A program made the translations under genes and the position numbers. A DNA stretch of 64,000 bases from Tetraselmis striata (Eukaryota; Chlorophyta; Chlorodendrophyceae; Chlorodendrales; Chlorodendraceae): positions 1 to 64,000 of the forward strand of contig VCJN01001568.1 of assembly GCA_006384855.1 (NCBI GenBank), in the 5' to 3' direction. Positions 45,866 through 57,589 of this stretch are shown piece after piece. Below the pieces are notes generated by a model that saw only the letters and a list, made by a program, of their open reading frames with translations, did no database searches and was not told the origin of the DNA. Positions within the stretch are counted from its first letter, which is position 1, and each line of letters begins with the position of its first letter.

Positions 45866-46085
45866 ACATGAGCTAGACGAAACATTCAAGAAATCCACAC
45901 AGAAATCCAGAAGGAAATCCAGAAGGAAATCCAGCTACGGGCCAACAGAGGCAGGAACCGCCAAGGTAGCCTCCGACCAGGCATCGCCACCAGCCAGCCG
46001 CCGCTCCACGCAGTAGGGACGCTCTCCCCAGCACACAATCCCGGGCCACTCCAATAGCGGCACTAGGCCGAATGTAATGCGAAGT
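45866..46085 (+). repeat. ~215-bp repeat, partner of 43735-43945
   Basis: Direct orientation, about 95% identical by eye, with one extra tandem AAATCCAGAAGG unit. Confidence 0.75.
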
Positions 46086-46089
46086 AGTA

Positions 46090-46882
46090 GTGTCGCCATA
46101 CACATCCATGAATTTAGTTGCTGCGAGTTCGGCGGGTACGGCCGTACGGGGTACCGATACTGTAGGTAGTGACAGCCTTTCCGTGCTTCTGGACGCTCTC
46201 CCAAGTACGCTCACCCCAGTACTTTCCGTGCATGCTCTGGACGCTCTCCCTGTAACCAAGAAGTAATAGTGCCAGCCTGATAGGTAATGTGAGGGAATGC
46301 GCTTACGTTTATCGGTGGCAAGAGTCTGTAGTATAATTACATGAGCTAGAGTCTGTAGTGCTACTCCGAGGTTGTGAGTTGTGAGCATTGTCTGATTACA
46401 GTTCGGCAGGGCGCCGCGCTGATATATCAGCGGGCGCAGTGCGGACGACAGGGCGCAGGCGCAGCCACTACTAGTGGGGCGCGCGCTACGCGCCTTAATG
46501 TGTGCTATGGTTGATTAGGGTTAGTGAGGGTATAGGAGATATCCTCACAGGTAAAGACTACCGTATACCGTGTAATTGATCATTGATGTGATTGATTACC
46601 GTATACTCGTACCGGTACCGCATCCTGGCGGTCGGCCGCCCATATCCTCCCGGCGGCGCGCCGCCGCGCCGTCGTCGCAGGCTCGCAGCATTTTAATAAC
46701 GCCACTACTGGTATCAGTACCGGGCGGTACACGCTCCTGGTACCATAACTCTACCCCGTACCCGGCGGAGAGGGTTGTCTCAGTCTAGAGCTTCTCCGCC
46801 GCTGCTCACTGCCGACGGTAGCTACCGTGCTAGAGACTTTGAAGCAACATCCCTTGTTGAATGTGAATTCATCGTGTCAAGG
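46090..46882. other. Region upstream of the cyclase gene; no gene recognised
   Basis: It has short repeated blocks at 46200-46260 (GGACGCTCTCCC twice). The rest is unremarkable; no promoter element is clear. Confidence 0.35.
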
Positions 46883-49800
46883 ATGACTCGCTGGCGGCAC
46901 CTCTCACCGATTCTACTCGTTGTCGCCCTGCTGAGCCGCGCACAGAGCAGCAGTGTGCAAGCGATATGTACCGACAGCGGCCCTTGGGGACAGGTACGTA
47001 CTCGAACATGCACAGCCCCCGGTGACCCACCAGCCCTTTGCGATCTTGCTGCTATATGCAAAGTGGCAGCAATATTATTCCGCAACAACTACTGGTACTC
47101 ATGAAGCCGATGTCTTGAGGATGCTTTTGTGGCTAGTCGCTACGTGGCCGGCTACTCGGTAACAGGTCGTCCTTGGTTTCTTGGACTCCACGGACCTCTC
47201 CCCCAGCTCGGCCAGCTCGGCTGCCAACTCGGCACTCCTTTTCGTCTGGTTTTATCCATGTTTTATTTTTTGCGCTATATCCCGGGATGACGGGTACCGG
47301 TACCCGCCTGTACGGCTGCAGAAACTCTCGCAGGTGCGCGTACCCCGTCCCACCCTCCTGGTTAGGTCCTTCTAATTTTCTTCCATATAAATAGCTAGTA
47401 GCCTAGTACAGGCTTCCAGTCGCACTTTCCTTTCCCTGCGGACACAACTCGGCAGTCAGCCGCCGGGGTAGTTCGACGACACGCTGTGACGAACAAGAGC
47501 ACACGGCTTGCCTCTGCTGGTGAACTACTCACCAGGCAAGGGTTTCTCCGGACCCACCCCCCCCCCCCCCCCAGCCCCTCGCTCAGCACAGACACACACC
47601 GCGTTCGCGACAGCTATCGGTACCTCGTGCATGCTGCTTGTTTGCTGACGCCGTATCTGCTGTGGCTGGATGTTGCCTTTCATTAGGGCGTGTGCTCGAC
47701 GAGCAGCCCAGAGGCCTGTTTGGAGGGCTGCCTGGCAGGCACCCCATGGGATAGCCTGCGGATCGAGCTGGGTACGGCGCCCGCGCGGGTGCGGCGCCAA
47801 GAATGGACGCCGCCGACGGTGCGGAATCCACCGTGGCTGAGCGGCACGCTGCTGGCGAGCGTCTATCGAATTCTCGCGAAGGTGCGTCGACGTTCCCACT
47901 CTGGAAAGTACCAGAATCTCGCAGAGCAGCCCAAAGGAATGGGAGGGAAAAAGACAGCGTGGTGATGATATCCTCACGCCACGCACAGCACTCGCCTTGG
48001 GCTTTGCCACAGCAAACAGTCACGGAAGCGCACAATTCTGATGAGCCGAGGGTGAGGGAATTAGGGCTGTGATGTCTGACTTGCACCTACCCAACTTATG
48101 CTGCGGGGAATACGAGTAGTGTGAATAGTGGTTATTGCGCCCCCATGCCCATGTGCGGCGCTGCCAAGGGATGGGATGGCCCGCCTTGAGACATGCTCCA
48201 CCCTATGCCTTAGGTTGCTCTCAACGGCTTGGCGCTGGTGGCTAACACTGGCTCGCTCAATGAGGCGCAGGAGATGCTGGGCTACGACGAGGTGTACACC
48301 ATCACATCCGCCTCGCGCAGCGGCGTAGAGGCAGCAGCCAGCAGCGAGTGCGGTGCCATAACACTGGAGGGCTGGCAGACAGATGCCGCAACAGATGCCG
48401 CCCTGCTAGGGGGTGGGCCTGGCGCGGGTAGCGGGAAGGCGCTGTCCAGCCCCCTGGGTGCTGTGGGCTCGGAAGGCCTGTACGTGCCCTCCCGCATGCC
48501 GCAACAATCCACGTACTACCAGAGCCTGCCGCCGAGCGCCTTCCCGCCGGACGGCACCATGGGGCCCTCCGACTTGGATGGCTACTTCCCGGAGGGCAGC
48601 CCCTGGGGCTGCTCCGCGCAGGAGGCTGGATGGAGCGTATCGCAGTGCCAGGAGGGGCGCTGGTGAGCATGGGCGCCGCCTTGTCCCCAAAGCGCCTAAA
48701 TCCCAGGCGCAGCTACGTTGATCCACTCTGCAGTGCGCCCCTGACGTGCCCTCCGCCATTGCCAGGTACCCTACCAACTGCGGGCAGACTTTTCCAAGCA
48801 ACACCTGTGCGGAGATGTACATCCCGCTGCAGTCGTGGTCGGATGGTGCGAGCACCCAGGCACCTTGTCCCCCCGCCCTCCCTGCGCATGCGATTCCCCC
48901 GCAGCCGGCGGCAGCTGTAGGAAGACATATAATGCCGTCCGCGCCGATCTTGAGGCTGTCTTTCCGTGCTGCTCTCCCTTGGCACGCCGGACCTGCAATG
49001 GTGATCGGATCTGTTGATGGTAGTAGCGCAGGCACTTGTCACTGGGTTGTGAGCGCTGCCTGAGAACATGTACCAAGTCTAAACAGAACATGCGACCATG
49101 TGCTCCAGGCTGGTGGGAAGCAGCTGCGCAGAACCTTGGCCTCAACTTCTCTGCAGTTTACACCAGCTACCAGGGCCAGGTGGACCTGGTGCGGAGCGCC
49201 TATGAGGAGGGCAGGGACATCATGTACTACTGGTAGGTGTCCCCCGCCAGCATGCTCGGCTGCTGGCTGCTGGATGATAACAGGCTCGTCCAACTCAGAC
49301 TACGGCCTGCTGCCGCTGCGCAGGTGGCAGCCAGACCCGCTGACGTCCACGTACCCATCCCAGCGCGTGATGCTGCCGCACTTCTCCCTCGAGTGCGCGG
49401 CCTCGTACGACAGCGACCCCCTGCTGTCGGGTGTGGCCTGCGAGCGCGAGGACGTGGCGCTGCGCAAGTTTATGAATGCGCAAGAGGCGGAAGCGCAGCC
49501 GGACCTGTACACCCTGTGGAGCCGCTTCCATGTGTCGACCGCCGAGCTACGCCACCTGATGAGTTTCCATGTGCAGGGCGGCGGCTCCCACGAGACGATG
49601 GACGGCGCAGCTTGTGCGTGGCTGAGGTCGGAGGATAACACCGCACACTGGCAAACTTGGTTGGACATCCACGACCCCTGCGGGACGGCAAGCACGGGCG
49701 AAGTGTGGGACCCTTCTGCGATGGCCTGCGTGCCGATGGCAGAACCCCCAGCGCAGGGTGGCGGCACAAACCGCATGCTGCTCATCGGGGCGGTGGCAGT

Positions 49801-52800
49801 GCTCTCGGCGCTGTTGCTGTGTGCCTTTGCTGTGTGCGGCGTCACCTTGTGCAGGGTAAGTGCGGCTTGCTGCGGGTGCTCTACACAGCAATCTAGAACA
49901 TGCGGGTGCAGGACATGCATGTCATTTGTCGGCTGGGTGATTAGTTTCAGAAAGTGATAACAGTAGTGGCAGATAAGGAAGACAAATGGTTACGGGCGAC
50001 TGACACTGGCGGCTGCTCGGTAAATTGTGGCAGGCAATGCGCATAAGTCCTATGGGGAGGCACAGTGTGCCCCCCGGGCTTGGCCCTGAAAAAACAGTCA
50101 CACTGGTGATAACCGACATTCAGGGTAGCACCAGTCTGTGGGATGCGTACCCCGAGGAGGTGAGCTGCCCCTGTGTTGCCACCCTCTCTGCGACCCACCT
50201 GTTTGATGTGCGCCTGGTCGGTGTGACACAATGCGCCTTGGGGCTGTGGCTGGACGGCGCGCAGATGGCCAAGGCTGTGGCGCTCCATCACCGCTGCCTG
50301 CGTGCGGCACTCAACGAGTGCAATGGCTACGAAGTGGCCACAGAAGGGGACTCCTTCAAGTGCGCTTTCCACACGCCAGGTGCGAGCCGGCCGCAGCCTC
50401 GCAAGACCCCTCTGCAGCGCCTGAAAACAGGGCTATTCCCTTGCTGCGGCGTTCGCGTGGTGTGGATAAAATTGACGGCCAGTGGGTAATGCCTGCAGAG
50501 GATGCAATCAGCTGGGCGATTCTGGTTCAGGTGAGTGCGGGCAAGTGCAGTCGCCCATCTTTGTTTGCTGTGTGGAATGCAACGTGAAGTTCTCTATCCT
50601 GCCAAGTTATCTGCGGACAGGCTGGAGATGCTTTGCTTAGCACACCTGTGGGCGTGTTGCTGCCTGCAGCTGGAGCTGTTGGCTGCACCCTGGGACCCAG
50701 CCCTGGAGGACGGTGGCATGGGGGACTTCGGCGAGGCCACCAACTGGGCAGACATGAGCCGCAAAAAGACCAGCAGTAGAGACATCAGCCACTTCAAAAG
50801 CTTCAAAGACGGTGGAGTTCCCCGAGCCGCAAGCGCATGTTGGCTGCTCCCTAGAGTTAGATGGATGCTCAGTTTTTGGTTTTGAATGGAGGGGGGAGGG
50901 GGGGGGGCTACCTTACTTGGGTCCTGGATGTCAAAGGTAAGTTCACGGTTGCGTCAGGTGTGGAACAGTGCTGTGTGTACTCTGCGCTTTGTGTGGCTGT
51001 GGTTGGAGGAGTGTTAGCAAGTCGGCATCGTCAGAGACATGTCTGCATCCTGACGTGCCCGATCCTCCGCTGTCCCTAATCAGCCGAGAAGGACTTGGAC
51101 GCAAAGAGCATCCGGCCGCGTCGCTTGATGTTTGACATGAGCACCGCTGGTGCCACCAAGTTCTCCAAAATGGCAACCGCAAAGGTGAGCCCCCCGTGCC
51201 GCATTGCTCCTGCATAGGCAAGACCCGCCGCCACCAGCTGATCCTGGTGCTACCGCTCTTGTCCCATCACACACAGGACCCGGAATGCGCTGTGAGGCAC
51301 AGCAGCTGTCAGGCTGCCGTGCCCGCCTTCCGAGGACTGCGAGTCCGCATGGGCATCCACACCGGCACCGCCAATGTGGTTGGCAGGCATGACAACACGC
51401 GGCGAGTAACATATGGTGGCAAGGTGTCTCCCTTCAGCCCTGAAGCTTCTCTTCGCGCGCGCGCGTGTGTGTGTGTGTGTGTGTCCCACTTATAGCCCTT
51501 ATTTTGTCTGCTGACATTCACATGCAGACGCAGATGCCAATCAACACCAAGCAGTTGCATATGCATACATACATATGTATGTATGTATGTATGTATGTAT
51601 ATGTGTATCTGTATATATTGCTTTTTGGCACCGCTTTAAGCACCACCCCTTTCCTTTTCAGCAATCGGCCCCGTGTTTGCGCAGGTGGCCGCCATTGCCA
51701 AGGCCGTTTCAGACGTCCCCTGCGGCGGGCAGATCGTTGCCTCCAGTGACACCATTGCGGCCATCGGCTCCATGCACGGCCTCATGCAGTGCGTCAATGA
51801 GCGCTGCTTTGGCTGGGCATCGGCAGCGGACCCCCCAGAGCGACAGGTCCCGGGCATGCTGACAGTGATTCACCTGGGGTCGCACCTGCTGGGCCGCCAG
51901 TCTCTCAAAGCCCGGGTGCTCAACCCATATACGACAGCGCTGAAACCAAACTTGCAAGAGCAGGAAGAGATCCGCCGTTCTGCTGACCATGCGCAGCATC
52001 ACTCGAGAGTCCGCATGAATGTACCTGACAATGCGCGCTCCGAGTCGAATATCCAAGAAGCCACTCGGAGATCCAAATCGTACGGCTCGCGCAATGAGCT
52101 ATCTCCAAGCATCGCGGTAAAGCCAGCCAAAGAGCAGCAGCCACTTCTGCCGCTGGCATCGGTGGGCCTGGCGGACATGCCCGACCTGCTGACTTACGCC
52201 GAACAACTTCAGAGGAGCCAAGAGCTAGTGACCATCGTCCCATATCCGCTCCGCTCCCGTTATTGGTGCGTGCATGCCACCTTCACCAAAGCGACGCTGT
52301 GTGTGGCTGTGTTTTTGGCAATTGACACTCCTCTTGTGGGCCACATCCCCCTTCAAAGAGGTAATTGCGTACTCGATCTGTTGGCTGAAGCCCCCCCCCC
52401 CCCTTCTCCCCTCCCCTTCCCTTCCTTTCCCTCACAATGCAGGTGCTTTCCAAAGATTGACACACAGCAAGTATCCGCGGGGTACCATGATGCCCCGGCA
52501 GCCGCAGGCGTGACAATCATGTTCATCTTCATGGAGGGATGGGACGAAATGAAGGACTGGGCTGAGATATCCAAGCGCCGCTCCGATGTCCTCATGGAAG
52601 CCAAACAGATGCTTGAGCTGCAGGTGTCCCCTCCCCCCCTCGTGTGATTGTAGCCCCCCCCCCCCCCCCCCTTCTCCCTCTAGTCTAGCAGCACTTGTGC
52701 AGCCTTGCTATGGGCATTGGCTCCCAGGTCCCCCAAACACACCTTGACACACTGCTAGATTAGGGCTCTCGCTCCAACTCGCCTGCTACTTTTGAGTGTG

Positions 52801-55012
52801 CTGTTCTGTCAGGACCCCCGTGTCCGAGGAATGGAAGGAGCACATATTCCTATTCATATTCCTCTTATTGGCACCACCCCCTTCTGCCGCAACAGTTCTC
52901 ACTTCCCTCATTCTCACTTCCCTCTGACACCTTCCCTCTTCCGGGCGCATGGGGTGCCTTTCTTGGCAGGTTCGAGCGAACTTGATTGGCTTCCGCGGAT
53001 ACGAGGTGGAGGGCGAGGACGGCTGCTTTGTCTGCGCCTTTGGCAACGCAGTGGATGGGCTGGAGTACGCGGTGTCGCTGCAGGATTGCATGGCCGAGAC
53101 GCCATGGGACCCCGAGCTCCTGCAGGCGAGCTGGTGCCGGACGGTGGTCTCCAACGGGAGTCAGCTGCTGTCCGGCCCGCGCCTCAAGATTGGGCTCTGC
53201 ACGGCGGACGCCCTGCAGGCGCAGCCGTCCATGCGCACGGGGAGGATGGAGTACTTTGGATGGGTCATGAACCATGCGGCGCGCGTGGCGGCGGCTGCGC
53301 ACGGCGGGCAAGTGCTGTTCCATGAGCACACCCGCAAGGCGCTGGACATCGACAAGCTGCATCACTCCGTTGTCGTCAAGTACTGCGGGAAGCACAAGAT
53401 GAAGGGCATCAACAAGTCCATCAACGTGTACCAGGTGGGCGGCCAGATGTGCAGCCTTCCTGTGATGTGCGACCATTGGCCTGCTCAGGATCAATGGAAG
53501 AGAGGATGGCATCGGCGTACCATAGCACCACAAAGCGTGTGGTAGGCATGGAGGAGGCGCGGGCTGTTGAGTAGGTGGACATGTTATCATCATCGTACAG
53601 TCAGACATTATTAACGCACTGGATGTACGCATGGCAGGCATGTGGACCGCACTTTTGGGAGCACTCCTTCCCTCCGCTGGACACCAAGGATGTGGACAAG
53701 ACTCTGCAGCCGCTGGCGGAGTACTTGGCTCTGCAGGGCGGCGACAAGCGGAGGAGCTCCATTGCCAGGCTGAGCTTTGCCAGCTGCGGATCTTGTTTGG
53801 ACAGAGAGATGGAGGGTTCTGAAGACCCCGAGGTGGATGCCAAGCTGGAGGTGCGCAACGATTGTCCGCCGGTTGCGAGCACGGGCTGTGCATGCTTGCA
53901 TGCAATGTAGTGAACATATAACCATCCCGAGATCAGAAGCTGTGCTGCTCGTGTATGATAGCTGCACTGCCGGCTGGCGCCTGCCTCTCTGGTTTTGTCT
54001 CCCGGACTCTCTCTCTGCCTGCACTGCGAATGAGTCCATGAGTTCTGCTGCTGAGCCATGCTTTTGCGCCTGCAGAATATCGTGAATGAATCGAGAAAGA
54101 GCACCGAGGTCCACCGGAGGCTGACGCTAGATGACCGCCTCCGGCGAGTGATTCCAAAGCGCAACGGCAGCGGACGCAGTAGCTTAGATTCCAGATGCAT
54201 GGAGCTGCGTGCAGCAGAACAAGGAAAATACAGTGGTGCGCCCATCGAGCAGTATCGTCGGCAGCTACGTGGTGCGATGCCTGCGGGAACGACGCAACAT
54301 GTGAAATTTCGCACATCGCAAGGGGCCAAGGACGAGTCCCAGGAGAAGGTAAGGGCCTCCCGGCCATCGCTGACAGTGTTGGTCGATGAGACAGCCAACG
54401 GTTGGCGCAGGTTAACATTGTGAGCGCAAAGTCATGACATTACGCTTTCATGCTCTTGTGGCTTTGTCATTGGCAGTACCGAGGGCATTGGATTCGGTGC
54501 TATCCAATTACCGCCACACTGAGTGTGCCCACCATCCTGCCCCCCCCCCCCCCCCCCCACACACACACCCTCCCTTGCAGGTCGATCCTGTGGGGATAAA
54601 TACCGAGCCCCCGCCGACCTGCCGCCAGCAAATGTCAACGAGCAAACGTGACGAGAGCTCGTCGCCTGCCGCTCCGCACATCGGGTTACACCGTAGTGGC
54701 AGGCGCTTCTCAATGGGAAGCACCACCGGCTCCAAGTCTCTGGAGTTGCGGCCTGACCGCCTCTCTGATGAGCAGGAACAGGCAGATTTAGCTTGGGCAA
54801 GCTCGCGGCGGCCTACGCTACTGGACTTTGCGACAGCCGGTCCTGCCTCGGGGTCCAGTGAGGCCAAGGCTGAGCCCAGCCTGCCATGGGACACGAAAGC
54901 ATTGGACAGTTTTGCCAGTGCTGCATACAAGCTGCCCGACAGCCCTGGCACAACTGGCAACGCCAGTTCCCCTGGGAAACGCATCCCAAGCGCCAGTGAC
55001 AATAGGGTGTGA
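46883..55012 (+). CDS. Receptor-type nucleotide cyclase: binding-protein ectodomain, one membrane span, two class III cyclase domains
   Basis: Likely makes cyclic nucleotide in response to an external ligand. Exons: 46883-46993, 47166-47333 (uncertain), 47687-47881, 48214-48662, 48766-48845, 49109-49232, 49324-49855, 50034-50159, 50265-50379, 50499-50530, 50670-50811, 51084-51184, 51277-51415, 51662-52265, 52443-52623, 52970-53434, 53638-53850, 54076-54348, 54581-55012; about 1,493 residues. A signal peptide (MTRWRHLSPILLVVALLS) precedes an ectodomain resembling OpuAC-type solute-binding proteins (YTSYQGQVDLVRSAYEEGRD, MYYWWQPDPL), with many cysteines. One span lies at about 530-552. Cyclase domain 1 has VTLVITDIQGSTSLWD (Asp581) and EVATEGDSF (Asp624), but YAIGPVFAQVAAI lacks the Asn and Arg. 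Domain 2 lacks the metal Asps (TIMFIFMEGWDEM, EVEGEDGCF) but keeps Asn1134 and Arg1138 in EYFGWVMNHAARV. A long Ser-rich tail follows. Adenylyl or guanylyl specificity is open. Confidence 0.85.
51465..51484 (+). repeat. (GT)n microsatellite in a cyclase intron
   Basis: About nine to ten GT units directly after a CGCGCGCG run, inside the intron between 51415 and 51662. Confidence 0.9.
51563..51605 (+). repeat. (CATA)/(TATG) microsatellite in the same cyclase intron
   Basis: CATACATACATATG switching to TATG repeats, giving a self-complementary stretch. Confidence 0.9.
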
Positions 55013-55218
55013 GCAGTCTCTGATAGTCTGTTCTTAGGGTTTATGGAATCGATAGACAACAGTCATGTTGAGCTCCTGGGAGCAGCACTGTAGCGTGCAT
55101 CTCATGTGGCTTGCATCTGGCCGGTCAACAACGTACCGGCCCACTGTGACATTATATCAGCCAGGCACTGCGGATGTGATGATCGTTGAGGTGTTGTCAA
55201 TGTGAAATGGCGCACATT

Positions 55219-55250
55219 TCACATTTCACATTTGTCAATGTGAAATGTGA
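55219..55250. other. Perfect 14-bp inverted repeat with 4-nt loop, 3' of the cyclase gene
   Basis: Left arm TCACATTTCACATT, loop TGTC, right arm the exact reverse complement. It lies about 207 bp past the cyclase stop codon and would fold as an RNA hairpin if the 3' UTR extends this far; the next TGTAA is near 55502. A partial third copy of the arm lies just upstream (55197-55210). Confidence 0.75.
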
Positions 55251-55259
55251 GGAGGGACC

Positions 55260-57299
55260 GAACACCAGTTTTGCGGAGAACATCTATATCGTTATTATGT
55301 CATGGTCAATATCATTCAGACACACCAATATAGTATGAAGTAACTTGACAGTTGAATCAGCGATGCGTCGATTGTTCAGAAAATTTTAAAAGAACTACGG
55401 GTTCTATATCACTGGCCTACAGTTCCATGAATTGCATTGCCAGCGCTTTGAAGTACCACAGTAGCAGTACCTCCCAACCGTGAGATCGTAATCGGACGGC
55501 TGTGTAATTAAGGACAGTGGGCGGGCGGGTGGGCGGGTGGGTGGATTATAGTACTTAGTAGTACATGCCAGTAGATAAGCGCTTTAGTCATGCACCTATA
55601 AGCCCGATCCGCTGCACTATACGGGTACCCGCACGGCAATAAAGCTCACCGCCGAAAAATCGACGCTTCGCTGGATAACGAAATTGGCGTGGGCTTAAAT
55701 AAGGCGAATCACAGCTGGTAGAAATGGCGCGGCCGTTGTGCATCATAGATTTTGCGAGAATGATATATGTGCGTACGTGTACTTGTGGGTACACAAAGGG
55801 GGGTAGTGTAGTCGTCTTCTGCTTTGTCTTGATACAAACGCTGACTAGCAGCCGTTGTTTTGTCCCCCTGCAAGTGCCTAGCATCAGTAAAATACAGGAC
55901 CGCCAGTAGCAGTCTATAGGTGGCAGGTTGCTGATTGGGCAGCGAGTCCGGTTATGGGCCTATGCTGTGTCGTAGGGGGAAGAGGCTATATATACAGTAT
56001 ATATAGCATAGTATATATGCAGTACATACCCATGATATGCAGTACATGCCCATGAATCATCATACTGAGGCAATACTGCAAAGTAGAAACACTGTGATTC
56101 AATGAGGTTAGTGGTCCGCCCCACTACAACTCTAAAAGGAACAAGTAAACCATTTGTGACAGATAATGATATAATCGTCATACATTTCTGGGGGTGCTAG
56201 GAGTGCTGCGCAAGCGCTGCACAAATAATTGAAGCAATTGTTATATACATCCACTCGCATGCAGTCGAAGAAGGGGGCTTTACTTTCGCGTTTATTAGTT
56301 TATAGTATAGGTGATTTCCTAATACCTTATCCAGGTTATTGGTCTTGTAGTTGTATCATATATTATTTTATATCACTTATGCACATTTACAGAGCTGTGA
56401 CTGATTGCGGTTACCATTAAGGATTTCATGGACAATTAAGGGTGTGTACCCGTTATTGATCTTCTTGGAGTAAGCATTGCCCGTAGTACGGCGGGGTAAG
56501 AATATTCCCTTTTCCTTCATGTTGAGCTCCCGAAATTCGACACCGGTGCGATGAAGGTAATTGGGTAGGAACTATGCCTTGCGTAAAGTTTAATGAGATT
56601 TATCACAGGATTTTGTGAGCAATCCATGCAATCCTATAGATATCCGCATAGGTGTCTTGTTAGGTTGCTCAATATGAGGGCAAGAATGCAACTGCGATGG
56701 TATCAACACACACCGTGTAAAGGCTCACTTGGCCCCGCCGCGCACACCAACGTCCTATAGCATCTTTGCGAACATGTCTCCTCAACCATTCATAGAACAC
56801 GGCCATCCCACCATGCCATGTACTAGGCATGCGCGTTGGCACATGTGAGGCACCAATCCCACTGTGGGGATACTTGACACGCCCCATGTGGCGCCAGCAT
56901 GGCCACTCATGTGGCGCATTTGTTAGAATCACATGGCTTGATCTAACCCTGTGATGAAAAAAGTTAATAATAAATGTGCAATATTCTGGGGATTTAGGTC
57001 ATAAACAGTGTATTTAGCTACCCATTTTCGTAAACTCAAAATTGGCGAAAGGGGGCCGGGGAGTTATCTGAGTGGAAAAGTATGCTAGAGCAGTACCGGT
57101 ACGTAGTAATAATATGCATATGAAGTTGAGTAGGCTGCGGCGGCGGCGGCAGGCGGTACCCGTACTACATATTTATTGGTCGTAATATTTACTACTGGTC
57201 GTACGACTGGTACGGCGGTACCCGTATTATATTATCATAAATCATAATCATATTTTACCGTAGTATAATAGCACGCTTCCACCCCGCAGTCGCTGTAGA
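55260..57299. other. AT-rich stretch without a recognised gene
   Basis: Frames are short. It includes a GGGCGGGCGGGTGGGCGGGT tract at 55520-55540 and an alternating TATATA-rich stretch at 55985-56020. No domain, RNA gene or terminal repeats were recognised. Confidence 0.4.
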
Positions 57300-57440
57300 G
57301 GACCTTTCTGATTGCCTTTTATTTTGGTGATTTCCGATATCGCCTTCTGCTGCTAGCTCATGTAATTATAATAGCACGCTGTGTGTGTGACAAAAGCGCA
57401 GTACCAGCAAATCCACCGCTGAAATCAGTGGATGTTTTTC
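57296..57440 (+). repeat. Dispersed repeat copy containing the empty insertion site of the DIRS-like element
   Basis: GACCTTTCTGATTG... runs through TTTCCGATATCGCCTTCTGC uninterrupted to TGCTAGCTCATGTAATTATA. The same sequence flanks the element at 22558-25759 on both sides, split at the ATAT. Further right, a hairpin-forming AATCCACCGCTGAAATCAG plus TGGAT segment matches the family's second block. Confidence 0.8.
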
Positions 57441-57589
57441 GCCAACGACGGGACAGCATCACAACAGGATCTCGTCCCGAGACTTTTAATCACTATACTA
57501 AAATTATGCTAGTCACTACAAAGTCAGGATTATGTAGCGCGCTATACCTTCAGTGAGATTCATGTTGTATTGCTGACGATGGATTGTAT

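Noticed and set aside
52813-52967. Extra cyclase exon beginning DPRVRGMEG
   Set aside because: The phase and the conserved LELQ|VRANLIGFRGYEV join fit without it, and its translation is low-complexity and unlike cyclases.
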